NCBI RefSeq assembly: GCF_029894335.1
Contig: NZ_JARXZC010000025.1
Span: 1-64,000 of the forward strand
Length of the DNA stretch: 64,000 bases
Direction of reading: 5' to 3'
Origin: Kitasatospora sp. MAP5-34
GTDB taxonomy: Bacteria; Actinomycetota; Actinomycetes; Streptomycetales; Streptomycetaceae
Shown piece by piece: positions 34,030 through 42,719 of this stretch. The notes below the pieces were generated by a model, which saw only the letters and a list, made by a program, of their open reading frames with translations, was not told the DNA's origin and did no database searches. The position numbers and the translations under genes were made by a program. Numbering within the stretch: position 1 is the first letter of the stretch; each line of letters starts with the position of its first letter.

Positions 34030-34719
34030 ATGCGACGCAGACAGCCCGGTCCCCCTCCCGTGCCCTTCTCCCCGACGGCCGCCCGGGCGCACCGGGTCGG
34101 GCTCGGCCTGACCCCGGAACAGGTCGCCGACGGGATGGCGGCCCACGGCATCCGGCTGCTGCCCGGGCACGTCATCGGCTGGGAGAGCGGCGAGATCCGC
34201 CCGACCGAAGAGGAGCTCATCGCACTCTCCCGGGCCCTCTGGTGCCCCCCGGCCCAACTGATGGGCACCCGCCCGGCCAGCCTGCGCGACTTCCGGGTGG
34301 CCCGGGAACTGACCGTGGAGCAGGCGGCCCGCAGGATCGGCATCGCCGTGTCGGTGTACGAGAAGGCCGAGGCGACCGGCAAGTGGGCCGGTGACACCGA
34401 GCAGTCGTACGCCCTGGCGCACGCCCTCGGCCTGAGCCTGCGCGCACTGCTGTACGTGACCAACCGTCAGGACGAACTGGACCTCCGGCTGCGGAGCTGC
34501 GTCGACGGGCGCTGGCAGGCCCAGCTGAAGGTGATCGCCCGCCTGGTGCCCGTCCCCCGCGAGCTGCTCTCGGAGACGCTGGCCGTCCTGCAGAGCGAGT
34601 ACCTGGTGCCGATGCACTGGGGCACCTCCGCGCCCGTCGCCGAACAGCCGCCCGCCAAGCCGCTCGGCCAGCGCTTCTGGGAGCTGCTCTCCCAGCACGA
34701 GACCGACATCCCGGTCTGA
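34030..34719 (+). CDS. XRE-type regulator with two helix-turn-helix segments
   Basis: A 229-residue DNA-binding protein. HTH 1, about 25-70, runs L-T-P-E-Q-V-A-D-G-M...V-I-G-W-E-S-G-E-I-R-P. HTH 2, about 90-140, runs L-T-V-E-Q-A-A-R-R-I-G-I-A-V-S-V-Y-E-K-A-E. The rest is helical without a recognised ligand domain. Neither ATG 34030 nor ATG 34003 has a convincing ribosome-binding site, so the start is uncertain by nine codons. It is divergent from the cobalamin operon but nothing shows that it controls it. Confidence 0.75.
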   Translation: MRRRQPGPPPVPFSPTAARAHRVGLGLTPEQVADGMAAHGIRLLPGHVIGWESGEIRPTEEELIALSRALWCPPAQLMGTRPASLRDFRVARELTVEQAARRIGIAVSVYEKAEATGKWAGDTEQSYALAHALGLSLRALLYVTNRQDELDLRLRSCVDGRWQAQLKVIARLVPVPRELLSETLAVLQSEYLVPMHWGTSAPVAEQPPAKPLGQRFWELLSQHETDIPV

Positions 34720-34855
34720 CCGGTCCGACCCGCCGGGTCCGACCCGGCCTCCTCGTACGGGCTCCTCCCACTGGCACGGCAGGCCCACAGCCGGTGGACT
34801 GGGAACGTACCGTCCGCAATCGGACACCGTCTCGTCAGCTGTACCGGGGAGCGTC

Positions 34856-35971
34856 ATGCGTTGGGGAACCGCCGCGATCGTCGCGGCCGCCACCGTCGGG
34901 ACCGGAGTGGCCGTCCTGCTGCTCGGTCGCAAGGTCTCCGAGCGGGTGGTCCACCTGGAGGGGGCCGAACCCGCCGCCACCGTCGCCCTGCGCGTGCATG
35001 CCCTGGGCGCCGGCCGGGTCACGCTCAGCCGCACCCCGGAGACCGCCCGCCCGGGCCGCTACGCCCTGGAGTGGGGGCGCGACGGGCACGCGGTCATCGG
35101 CGAGATCCTGCGCACCGACGTCCAGACCGTCACCCGTCGGCTGGAGCGCGCCGACAGCGGCACGCTCGACGTCGGTACGGAGGTCCGGCTGACCCCTCGG
35201 GTGTACCTCGGCAACCCGGAGTCGGCCCTCGGTCTGGAGTACATCGAGACCGCGTCCGACGGCGAGCTCGGCTCGCTCCCGGCCTGGTACACCGCCGGTG
35301 TGCGCGGCACCTGGGTGGTCCTGGTGCACGGGCCGGGCGCCGACCGCTCGCAGGCGCTGCCGGTGCTGCCGGTGCTGAAGTCGCTGCTGCTCCCGACCCT
35401 CACCGTCACCTACCGGGGCGACGAGGGTGCGCCGGCCTCGCCCGACGGGCTCGGGCACTTCGGTGAGACCGAGTGGCGCGACATCGAGGCTGCCATCCGG
35501 CTCGCGCTGACCAGTGGCGCCGGGAAGGTGATCCTCTACGGCTGGTCGCTCGGCGCCACCGTCGCGCTCCAGGCGGCCGCGCGCTCGGACTGGCGCGAGT
35601 CGGTCGCCGGACTGGTGCTGGACTCCCCGGTCCTCGACTGGCCCGCCACGGTCCGGCAGGAGGTCGTCCGCTCCGGCGTGCCGGCGCCGCTCGCCGGGCT
35701 CGGCGCGCTGGCCGCACAGGGCCGCGCCAAGGTCGACCTGGCGAGCTTCGCCCGGCTCGCCGACGGTGCGGACCTGCACGCGCCCACGCTGTTGCTGCAC
35801 AGCCCGGCGGACGACTTCGCCCCCTACGCGGCCGCCGAGCGCCTCGCGCACCTCCGGGAGGACGTGGTGAGCCTGCACCCCGTCGCGGGCGCCGACCACG
35901 CCGCCCTCTGGAACGCCGACCCGGCCGGCTACACCGAGACCCTGCGCCGCTGGCTCACCCCGCTGCTCTGA
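34856..35971 (+). CDS. alpha/beta-hydrolase with N-terminal membrane anchor
   Basis: A 371-residue protein. A hydrophobic N-terminal helix (about 5-25) would anchor it in the membrane. A beta-rich region to about 150 precedes the alpha/beta-hydrolase domain. The nucleophile is in G-W-S-L-G, the acid in H-S-P-A-D-D-F and the His in G-A-D-H-A-A-L. The oxyanion region is V-L-V-H-G-P-G-A. It resembles prolyl-oligopeptidase-like or acyl hydrolases of the YqkD/BEM46 type. The ATG has GGGGAG upstream. The substrate is unknown. Confidence 0.83.
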   Translation: MRWGTAAIVAAATVGTGVAVLLLGRKVSERVVHLEGAEPAATVALRVHALGAGRVTLSRTPETARPGRYALEWGRDGHAVIGEILRTDVQTVTRRLERADSGTLDVGTEVRLTPRVYLGNPESALGLEYIETASDGELGSLPAWYTAGVRGTWVVLVHGPGADRSQALPVLPVLKSLLLPTLTVTYRGDEGAPASPDGLGHFGETEWRDIEAAIRLALTSGAGKVILYGWSLGATVALQAAARSDWRESVAGLVLDSPVLDWPATVRQEVVRSGVPAPLAGLGALAAQGRAKVDLASFARLADGADLHAPTLLLHSPADDFAPYAAAERLAHLREDVVSLHPVAGADHAALWNADPAGYTETLRRWLTPLL

Positions 35972-36109
35972 GCGTCCTGCTCCGAGCGCCATGGCTGTCG
36001 TGGTCATGCCATATCGGCCCTGGTGAGAGCCCGGTTTGCGGGGGGTTGCCCGATCTCTGCCCGCCCCGGGCGCCGGACTCCGGAAGATGCACCTAAGTCG
36101 ATGTGACAG

Positions 36110-37648
36110 ATGGCCCGTGCACGGGGAAGACTGCACGGCGTGACGTCTCGGAACCCGCGCGACCGTGATGCCCCGCCCCCGCCGACGATCGGTGCCGGTG
36201 CGACGGTGACCCGTCTGCCCGGTACGGCCCGCCGTGCCGACGGCGCCCGCCCGGCCGATCCCCTCGCAGCCCGCCGCCGTACCCCCGCCGCCAAGCCGGG
36301 GCGCGGGCGCGTACCCATGCCCGACGGCTTCCCGGCGCCCGCCGAGCTGGCACCGCCGGCCCGGCGGATGCTGGCCGACGCCGTCCGGATCGCGCGCTGG
36401 GCGGGCGAGCTGGAGCGGGTCGACAAGCGTGGCGAACTCCTCCCCGAGGACGCCCGCGCCGCCGGCCGCGCCCTCGCCATGACCGTCCCCGCCGCCGCCA
36501 GGGCCTGGGGCCAGGCCCTGCTGGTCGGGCTGGTCGAGGCCCGCGACGGCGGCGCCGCCCCCGGCTGGCGCCTGCACGCCTGGGAGCACGACGACGAGGC
36601 CGTCGTCCGGGGCTGGTCCGCGCTCTTCGACGCCTGGACGCTGCTCGCCCCCGTACCGCCCGCCGCGCTGCGCGGCGTCTTCGCGGTGCTGGCCGGGCAG
36701 GCCGTCGACCAGGCTCCGCAGCTGCTCTCCTTCCTGCACCTGGTGGACGGACCGGTCCCCGACAGCGAGCTGCTCGAACTGCTCCGCCGGGGCCTGGACG
36801 AGCGCCGCCACGGCGCCGGCGCCGGGGCCGGCGCGCTCTCCCCGGTCCCGCACGCCGCCTCGGCCGTCTCCGCCGTGCGCGGCACCTGCCGCGAGCCGCA
36901 GATCGACACCCCGCACGCGCTCTCCGACGTCGCCGCCGTCCTGGACTGGATGCTGGACGGACTGGCCGCCGTCGGCGCCGTCATCCGCCAGGGCGAGGCC
37001 GCCGAGCTCTCCTCCCTGGGGCACTGGGCCGTCCGCGCCAAGCTGGAGGAGATCTGCACGGTCGCCCAGACCGCCGCCGGGCACATCGAGCAGAGCGCCC
37101 TGGAACTGCTGGACGCCTGCGCCAACTACTCACCCGGTCCCGCCCGCGCCGAGTACCGCGCCTGGGTCGCCGCCCGCCCGGTCGACCGGGCCGTCGCCGA
37201 GCTGCTCGACGCCGCCCAGGGCGAGGACGCCCTGCTGCGCGGCCTCGCCTTCGAAGCCCTGCGGGTCGCCGGGGGCACCGCCGAGCAGGCCGTCCGCGCG
37301 GCCGTGGACGAGCCTGTACTGCGCCCGTATGCGCTGCTCTGGCTCGCCGAGCAGTCGGACGAGGGTGGCTGCGCGCCGGCCGACGTGCTGACGGCCGAGG
37401 ACGCCGCCTGGCTCTGGGTGGACACGGCCGCCGCAGTCCTCGACCACGGTGAGACCGAACTCCTGGTCGGCCACGTCGAGGGAGCCTCGGCGGGCGAGCC
37501 CGTCCGGCTGTTCAACCGGGCCCGCCAGTCCGGCCACCCCCGCGCCGCCTCCGTCCTCACCGCCGTGGCAGGCGTCCACCCCGACCCGGCCGTCGCCCGG
37601 GCGGCCCGCCGCAGCGCCTTCAGCGTCCACCGGGGCGGCGGCGCGTAG
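36110..37648 (+). CDS. conserved-looking hypothetical protein, 512 residues
   Basis: I do not recognise the family. The first 70 residues are Arg/Pro/Ala-rich and look disordered. From about 75 the protein is almost entirely alpha-helical, rich in Ala, Leu and charged residues, without signal peptide or membrane segment. It suggests a repeat-type helical scaffold. Codon usage is typical of the genome, so it is probably a real gene. The true start could be later than the ATG at 36110, for example near the M-P-D-G-F-P segment at 36316. A strong hairpin follows the stop. Confidence 0.7.
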   Translation: MARARGRLHGVTSRNPRDRDAPPPPTIGAGATVTRLPGTARRADGARPADPLAARRRTPAAKPGRGRVPMPDGFPAPAELAPPARRMLADAVRIARWAGELERVDKRGELLPEDARAAGRALAMTVPAAARAWGQALLVGLVEARDGGAAPGWRLHAWEHDDEAVVRGWSALFDAWTLLAPVPPAALRGVFAVLAGQAVDQAPQLLSFLHLVDGPVPDSELLELLRRGLDERRHGAGAGAGALSPVPHAASAVSAVRGTCREPQIDTPHALSDVAAVLDWMLDGLAAVGAVIRQGEAAELSSLGHWAVRAKLEEICTVAQTAAGHIEQSALELLDACANYSPGPARAEYRAWVAARPVDRAVAELLDAAQGEDALLRGLAFEALRVAGGTAEQAVRAAVDEPVLRPYALLWLAEQSDEGGCAPADVLTAEDAAWLWVDTAAAVLDHGETELLVGHVEGASAGEPVRLFNRARQSGHPRAASVLTAVAGVHPDPAVARAARRSAFSVHRGGGA

Positions 37649-37663
37649 CGCTTGTCGCAAAAG

Positions 37664-37699
37664 CGAAGGGCCCGGATCCGTCAGGATCCGGGCCCTTCG
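37664..37699. terminator. bidirectional terminator hairpin
   Basis: A perfect 16-bp stem (CGAAGGGCCCGGATCC / GGATCCGGGCCCTTCG) with loop GTCA lies between the convergent hypothetical gene and pssA. It can serve both strands. Confidence 0.88.
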
Positions 37700-37727
37700 T
37701 CTTCTGTACTCGGGTCAGCAGCCCTGG

Positions 37728-38609
37728 TCAGCAGCCCTTGGACTCCGCGCGGCGGGCGCGGACGTCGCCGACCTTCTGGCCCACCTTGCGGCGGATGACC
37801 AGCAGGGGTGCCATCGCGGCCAGCGTGATCTGGGCGATCGCGCCGATGTGCATCAGGGTGTCACCGCCGGGCAGACCGGCCGCCCAGGCCGCCAGGCAGC
37901 CGATGCTGACCACGATCCAGCAGAGCGTGGCGGTGGCCAGCAGGCCCTGCGGCTTCGGGTACTCGATCCGGCTGACCATGAGGTAGGCCACGCCGAAGAT
38001 CATCGCGAGGCCGAGCAGCAGCGGCGGGTCCAGCAGCACGATGGCGATCACCGTCATGGCGCCCATCGGGCACGGCATGCCCTGGAAGACCCCGGGCCGC
38101 ATCTTCACGGTCGAGAACCGGGCCAGCCGCAGCACGACCGCCAGCAGCACGGTCAGCGCGATGAGCGCCGAGAGCTGCTGGTTGCTGTCCGGTGAGACGA
38201 TGCCCCAGACCGCGACGAAGTAGGCCGGCGCGATACCGAAGCTGATCAGGTCGGCGAGGTTGTCGAGCTCGGCGCCCAGCGCCGAGGAGCGCAGCTTCCG
38301 GGCCACCAGGCCGTCGAACAGGTCGCACATCGCACCGATCAGCAGCAGCGTCACGGCGGTGGCCGCGCTGTTCCGGTTCGGGGAGTGGGACTCCCCGGTG
38401 ATGTGCGGCATCAGGACCCCGGTGGTGATCGAGTAGATCGCCAGGAAGCCGCAGACGGCGTTGCCCAGGGTCAGGAAGTCGGCGGTGGAGAGGTGCTGGG
38501 GCGAACGCGGAGCGCGGAGCTCGCGGTCGCGGGCCCAGCGGCGACGACGTAGGTCCGTCTCGTCGTCGTCCCCCAGACCGACCAACGTCTCAGGATCAGT
38601 CACGGTCAA
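37728..38609 (-). CDS. pssA: CDP-diacylglycerol-serine O-phosphatidyltransferase
   Basis: Makes phosphatidylserine from CDP-diacylglycerol and serine at the membrane. The 293-residue protein has about eight hydrophobic segments. Its CDP-alcohol phosphotransferase signature is D-G-L-V-A-R-K-L-R-S-S-A-L-G-A-E-L-D-N-L-A-D, in which the Asp residues bind metal. The N-terminal 40 residues are charged and cytoplasmic. It overlaps psd by 14 bp, so the two steps to phosphatidylethanolamine are coupled. Confidence 0.94.
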   Translation of the reverse strand: MTVTDPETLVGLGDDDETDLRRRRWARDRELRAPRSPQHLSTADFLTLGNAVCGFLAIYSITTGVLMPHITGESHSPNRNSAATAVTLLLIGAMCDLFDGLVARKLRSSALGAELDNLADLISFGIAPAYFVAVWGIVSPDSNQQLSALIALTVLLAVVLRLARFSTVKMRPGVFQGMPCPMGAMTVIAIVLLDPPLLLGLAMIFGVAYLMVSRIEYPKPQGLLATATLCWIVVSIGCLAAWAAGLPGGDTLMHIGAIAQITLAAMAPLLVIRRKVGQKVGDVRARRAESKGC

Positions 38610-39288
38610 GGCGCGTCACCCCGGCAGTGGTCTTCTGGCCGACCTCGACGCCGACCTCGACGCCGACCGGCAGGTAGGTGTCGACGCGGGAACCGAAACG
38701 GATCAGCCCGACCCGCTCGCCCTGCTCGACCTTGGTGCCGGCGTCCATGTACGGCACGATGCGGCGGGCCACGGCCCCCGCGATCTGTACCATCTCGATG
38801 TCGCCGAGCTCGGTGTCGAAATGCCACACGACCCGCTCGTTGCGGTCGCTGTCCTTGTTGAACGCCGGGACGAAGCCACCGGCGATGTGCTCGACGGACG
38901 TCACGGTGCCAGGCAGCGGCGCGCGGTTGACGTGCACGTTGAGCGGGCTCATGAAGATCGCCACGCGAGTCCGGCCGTCCGGCCAGGCGTCGATGCTCTG
39001 CACCACACCGTCGGCGGGCGAGATCACTCTGCCCGGGCCGATCTCACGCTCGGGGTCGCGGAAGAACCACAGCATGCCCGCGCTCAGCGCACAGGCCGGT
39101 ACCGCCGCCACGGCCCACTTGCCGCTCCGCCTGGTGAGGGCGGTGGTGAGCGCGGCGGTGGCCAACGTGGGGACGAACCAGGGGGTTGCTCCGCGAGCGA
39201 TGGTCACGCGCGGGCGCCGACCGGCCACCGGGGTGGCGAGGACATCGCCATCCGGAACGGAGGTGTGAGGGGACGGGCTGATGGGCAT
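38596..39288 (-). CDS. psd: phosphatidylserine decarboxylase proenzyme
   Basis: Decarboxylates phosphatidylserine to phosphatidylethanolamine. The 230-residue short-type (PSD-B) proenzyme has two N-terminal hydrophobic segments, W-F-F-R-D-P-E-R, the S-P-A-D-G-V-V segment, F-M-S-P-L-N-V-H-V-N-R and the self-cleavage site in L-I-R-F-G-S-R-V-D. Cleavage between G199 and S200 makes the pyruvoyl group on a 31-residue alpha chain. It is first in the psd-pssA pair. Confidence 0.94.
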   Translation of the reverse strand: MPISPSPHTSVPDGDVLATPVAGRRPRVTIARGATPWFVPTLATAALTTALTRRSGKWAVAAVPACALSAGMLWFFRDPEREIGPGRVISPADGVVQSIDAWPDGRTRVAIFMSPLNVHVNRAPLPGTVTSVEHIAGGFVPAFNKDSDRNERVVWHFDTELGDIEMVQIAGAVARRIVPYMDAGTKVEQGERVGLIRFGSRVDTYLPVGVEVGVEVGQKTTAGVTRLDRD

Positions 39289-39613
39289 CGAAGACCTTAG
39301 TCGCGGGGGATCATGGCCGCTGGACGGGGGCCACCGCGGGGATCGAGTGAAAAGAGACGGCTGCTGTCCCGGTGGATGCTATCGGGACCAGGCGGTAGGT
39401 GGGCAAGCCGCCTGCATGTTCAGGTGTCCTGCGCGGTGCCGATCTATGCCTGCTATGTATACGACCGTAGCTCGGGCGCTCCGGTTCCCCAAGGGGTCCG
39501 GCGAACTGCGTGAGCCATGTCTCAAACCGAACGCAGTTGACCGGGTGGCACGGGTGGTCGAAGCCCGACTCGAGCCGGGCCGGAGCCTGGTTCGAGCGTG
39601 GCCGAAAACAGGT

Positions 39614-39681
39614 GTGCGGGGGCGGCCGCAGGGCGCGTACCTCTCGATACGCGCCCTGCGGCTCTCCCCGTGCCCCCGCAC
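39614..39681. repeat. nested inverted repeat
   Basis: The inner stem GCCGCAGGGCGCGTA / TACGCGCCCTGCGGC (15 bp, perfect, loop 8 nt) is enclosed by the outer arms GTGCGGGGGC / GCCCCCGCAC (10 bp, perfect). The two stems would stack in one long RNA structure. Confidence 0.8.
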
Positions 39682-39732
39682 CGCTCCCCACGGCTGACCA
39701 GGCCGGGGATCATCACGGTGGCGGCGGCGGTC

Positions 39733-39792
39733 GGAGGCGGACCCGCACGCCCGCCTCCAGGCTTGGGGCGTCCGCCGGTAGGGGGCGGACGC
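39733..39792 (-). terminator. two hairpins downstream of the ethylmalonyl-CoA operon
   Basis: GCGTCCGCC / GGCGGACGC (39768-39792) and GGAGGCGG / CCGCCTCC (39733-39758) follow the acyl-CoA dehydrogenase stop on the minus strand. They are the probable operon terminators. Confidence 0.6.
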
Positions 39793-39871
39793 TCTCGGAC
39801 CGACCGGTACATGGTGGGTGGGGCTGCCAATGCCGGTCAGTCTTAAAATGATCGGTGGGCCGGCCGGTGAC

Positions 39872-41074
39872 CTACTCCGCGAGGCGGTACTCCTCCAGCA
39901 GGCGGCGACCCACGATCATCTTCTGGATCTCCGCAGTACCTTCACCGATCAGGAGCATCGGAGCCTCGCGGTAGAGGCGCTCGATCTCGTACTCCTTGGA
40001 GAAGCCGTAGCCGCCGTGGATGCGGAAGGAGTCCTCCACGACCTCCTTGCAGTACTCGGAGGCCAGGTACTTCGCCATCCCGGCCTCGAGGTCGTTGCGC
40101 TCGCCGCTGTCCTTCTTGCGGGCCGCCATCACCATCATCTGGTGTGCCGCCTCGACCTTGGTCGCCATCTCGGCCAGCTTGAACTGGATCGCCTGGTGCT
40201 CGCAGATCTTCTTGCCGAAGGTGGAGCGCTGCTGCGCGTACGAGATGCCCAGCTCGAAGGCGCGGCGGGCGACGCCGCAGCCACGGGCCGCGACGTTGAC
40301 GCGGCCGACCTCGACGCCGTCCATCATCTGGTAGAAGCCCTTGCCGGTGACGCCACCGAGCACACGATTCGCAGGGATACGGACGTCCTGGAGCACCAGT
40401 TCGGTGGTGTCGACGCCCTTGTACCCCATCTTCTCGATCTTTCCGGGCACGGTGAGCCCGGGGACGGTCGGGTTCGGACCGAACCCGGGCGTCTTCTCGA
40501 TCAGGAAGGTGGTCATGTTCTTGTAGGGGGTGCTGCCGCCCTCGTCCGTCTTGCAGAGGACGGCGACCAGGGTGGAGGTGCCACCGTTGGTCAGCCACAT
40601 CTTCTGGCCGTTGAGGACGTACTCGTCGCCGTCCTTGACGCCCTTGGTGGAGATCGCGGCGACGTCGGAACCGAGGCCGGGCTCGGACATCGAGAAGGCG
40701 CCACGGATCTCGCCGGCCGCCATCCGGGGCAGGAAGTACTCCTTCTGCTCCTGGGTGCCGTGCGCGTTGATCATGTGGGCGACGATGAAGTGCGTGTTGA
40801 CGATGCCGGAGACCGACATCCAGCCACGGGCGATCTCCTCGACCACCAGCGCGTACGTCAGCAGGGACTCGCCGAGCCCGCCGAACTCCTCGGGGATGGT
40901 CAGGCCGAAGAGGCCGAGCTGCTTCATCCCCTCCACGATGGCGGTCGGGTACTCGTCCTTGTGCTCCAGCTCGGTGGCGACCGGAATGATCTCCTTGTCG
41001 ACAAAGTCCCGCACGGTGGCGAGGATGTCCCGCTGGATCTCGGTGAGGCCGTCGGTCTGTGCGAGGCGTCCCAT
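39872..41074 (-). CDS. mcd: acyl-CoA dehydrogenase, probably (2S)-methylsuccinyl-CoA dehydrogenase
   Basis: A 400-residue FAD enzyme oxidising an acyl-CoA to the 2,3-enoyl-CoA, here presumably methylsuccinyl-CoA to mesaconyl-CoA. Family motifs are A-F-S-M-S-E-P-G-L-G-S-D, W-L-T-N-G, R-S-T-F-G-K, R-I-H-G-G-Y-G-F-S and the catalytic-base segment L-L-I-G-E-G-T-A-E-I-Q. Sequence alone would allow a short-chain acyl-CoA dehydrogenase. The operon of ccr, ecm, mcl and hydratase makes Mcd the best choice. A hairpin at 41114-41149 separates it from the upstream gene, so its expression may be set separately. Confidence 0.87.
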   Translation of the reverse strand: MGRLAQTDGLTEIQRDILATVRDFVDKEIIPVATELEHKDEYPTAIVEGMKQLGLFGLTIPEEFGGLGESLLTYALVVEEIARGWMSVSGIVNTHFIVAHMINAHGTQEQKEYFLPRMAAGEIRGAFSMSEPGLGSDVAAISTKGVKDGDEYVLNGQKMWLTNGGTSTLVAVLCKTDEGGSTPYKNMTTFLIEKTPGFGPNPTVPGLTVPGKIEKMGYKGVDTTELVLQDVRIPANRVLGGVTGKGFYQMMDGVEVGRVNVAARGCGVARRAFELGISYAQQRSTFGKKICEHQAIQFKLAEMATKVEAAHQMMVMAARKKDSGERNDLEAGMAKYLASEYCKEVVEDSFRIHGGYGFSKEYEIERLYREAPMLLIGEGTAEIQKMIVGRRLLEEYRLAE

Positions 41075-41113
41075 CGTGCGGCTCCAGAACTAGAAGTAAG
41101 GGTGGGGAGTTGT

Positions 41114-41149
41114 GGGGGCTCCACGAAGCGTGACTTCCGTGGAGCCCCC
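41114..41149 (-). terminator. hairpin between the MaoC gene and mcd
   Basis: A perfect 12-bp stem (GGGGGCTCCACG / CGTGGAGCCCCC) with a 12-nt loop lies inside the 149-bp operon gap. It could be a partial terminator or an mRNA-end-stabilising structure. Confidence 0.6.
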
Positions 41150-41223
41150 GTGACCGGTGAGGAGCCGATGACGGCGGCGCCTCGGCCGGGGTCTTGGGAA
41201 GAGCCGGGCTCTGTCCTGCTGGA

Positions 41224-41730
41224 CTACTGGGAGAGCGGCTCCGGGCGGCCGGGCTGCTCGCCGCCACGCGCCTTGATGTACGTCTCGGTCGGCACCATCA
41301 CCTTGCGGCGGAAGATGCAGACGACCGTGCCGTCCTGCTTGTAGCCCTTGGTCTCGACGTAGACGATGCCGCGGTCGTCCTTGGACTTGGACGGCCACTT
41401 GTCGAGCACCACGGTCTCGCCGTACAGGGTGTCGCCGTGGAAGGTCGGTGCGATGTGCCGCAGCGACTCGATCTCCAGGTTGGCGATCGCCTTGCCGGAG
41501 ACGTCCGGGACGGACATGCCGAGCAGCAGCGAGTAGATGTAGTTGCCGACCACCACGTTCTTGCCGAAGTCGGTGGTCTTCTCCGCATAGTTGGTGTCCA
41601 TGTGGAGGGGGTGGTGGTTCATGGTCAGCAGGCAGAAGAGGTGGTCGTCGTACTCGGTGACGGTCTTCCCGGGCCAGTGCTTGTAGACCGCGCCGACCTC
41701 GAACTCCTCGTAGGTGCGTCCGAACTGCAT
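41224..41730 (-). CDS. MaoC-type hydratase, probable mesaconyl-CoA hydratase
   Basis: A 168-residue single hot-dog-fold hydratase. The catalytic Asp/His segment is in Y-D-D-H-L-F-C-L-L-T-M-N-H-H-P-L-H-M-D, and the C-terminal half has T-L-Y-G-E-T-V-V-L-D. In the ethylmalonyl-CoA pathway it would hydrate mesaconyl-CoA to beta-methylmalyl-CoA. Many proteobacterial Mch proteins are about twice this size (two hot-dog units). The short actinobacterial form would work as a dimer. It starts 4 bp after the lyase stop. Confidence 0.85.
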   Translation of the reverse strand: MQFGRTYEEFEVGAVYKHWPGKTVTEYDDHLFCLLTMNHHPLHMDTNYAEKTTDFGKNVVVGNYIYSLLLGMSVPDVSGKAIANLEIESLRHIAPTFHGDTLYGETVVLDKWPSKSKDDRGIVYVETKGYKQDGTVVCIFRRKVMVPTETYIKARGGEQPGRPEPLSQ

Positions 41731-41734
41731 GGCG

Positions 41735-42697
41735 TCAGGCCCCCGGGATCTCGAACTTGGTGGTGCGCTCCATGCCGGCGGCCCGGCCCTTGCCCGCGAT
41801 GACCAGGGCCATCTTGCGGCTGGCCTCGTCGATCATCTCGTCGCCGAGCATCGCGGAGCCCTTGGCGCCACCGGCCTCGGAGGTGCAGTAGTCGTAGGCG
41901 TCGAGGATCAGCTCGGCGTGGTCGTAGTCCTCCTGCGAGGGCGAGAAGATCTCGTTCGCGGCGCCGACCTGGTCCGGGTGCAGCACCCACTTGCCGTCGA
42001 AGCCCAGCGCGGCGGCGCGGCCGGCCACCTCGCGGTAGCCCTCGTTGTTGCGGATCTGCAGGTACGGGCCGTCGATCGCCTGCAGGTCGTGCATCCGGGC
42101 GGCCATCAGGATGCGCATCAGGATGTAGTGGTAGGCGTCCGCCGGGTAGCCGGGGGGCTGCTGGCCGACCACCAGGGTCTTCATGTTGATCGAGGCCATG
42201 AAGTCGGCCGGGCCGAAGATGATCGTCTCCAGCCGGGCGGAGGCGGCGGCGATCTCGTCGACGTTCACCAGGCCCTTGGCGTTCTCGATCTGCGCCTCGA
42301 TGCCGATCTTGCCGACCTCGAAGCCCATGGTCTTCTCGATCTGGGTGAGCAGCAGGTCGAGCGCCTTCACCTGGGTCGCGTCCTGGACCTTGGGCAGCAT
42401 GATGCAGTCCAGGTTCGGGCCGGCGCCCTCGACTACCGTGATCACGTCCCGGTACGTCCAGTGGGTGGTCCAGTCGTTGACCCGGACGACCTTGGTCTTC
42501 TTGCCCCAGTCGCCGTTGTTCAGGGCGTCCACGATGTTGTGGCGGGCGCTCTCCTTGACCAGGGGGGCGCAGGCGTCCTCCAGGTCGAGGAAGACCTGGT
42601 CGGCGGGCAGGCCCTGGGCCTTCTCCAGGAAGCGCGGGTTGCTCCCGGGGACGGCGAGACAGGAACGGCGGGGGCGGAGCCGGTTGACGGTAGTCAT
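41735..42697 (-). CDS. mcl: HpcH/HpaI-type CoA-ester lyase (beta-methylmalyl-CoA/malyl-CoA lyase)
   Basis: A 320-residue CitE/HpcH family TIM-barrel lyase. It begins R-P-R-R-S-C-L-A-V-P-G-S-N-P-R. It has the metal-site segment Q-V-F-L-D-L-E-D-A-C-A-P, R-V-N-D-W-T-T-H-W, Q-I-E-N-A-K-G-L-V-N-V-D, F-G-P-A-D-F and G-K-W-V-L-H-P-D-Q. In the pathway it splits methylmalyl-CoA into glyoxylate and propionyl-CoA. It lies 22 bp after ecm. Confidence 0.92.
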   Translation of the reverse strand: MTTVNRLRPRRSCLAVPGSNPRFLEKAQGLPADQVFLDLEDACAPLVKESARHNIVDALNNGDWGKKTKVVRVNDWTTHWTYRDVITVVEGAGPNLDCIMLPKVQDATQVKALDLLLTQIEKTMGFEVGKIGIEAQIENAKGLVNVDEIAAASARLETIIFGPADFMASINMKTLVVGQQPPGYPADAYHYILMRILMAARMHDLQAIDGPYLQIRNNEGYREVAGRAAALGFDGKWVLHPDQVGAANEIFSPSQEDYDHAELILDAYDYCTSEAGGAKGSAMLGDEMIDEASRKMALVIAGKGRAAGMERTTKFEIPGA

Positions 42698-42719
42698 AGG
42701 GGTGGTTCGTCCTTCCGGG

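Larger units (their letters stand above)
39289..39871. other. 583-bp gene-free region with a cluster of hairpins
   Basis: No protein-coding gene is supported on either strand. The part next to psd (39289-39600) must hold its promoter. The part next to the acyl-CoA dehydrogenase gene holds three consecutive inverted repeats. They are a nested one at 39614-39681, one at 39733-39758 and one at 39768-39792. Confidence 0.6.

Noticed and set aside
39281..39697. Plus-strand and minus-strand open frames in the 39.3-39.7 kb gap
   Set aside because: Poor codon statistics, no ribosome-binding sites, and both run through the inverted repeats.
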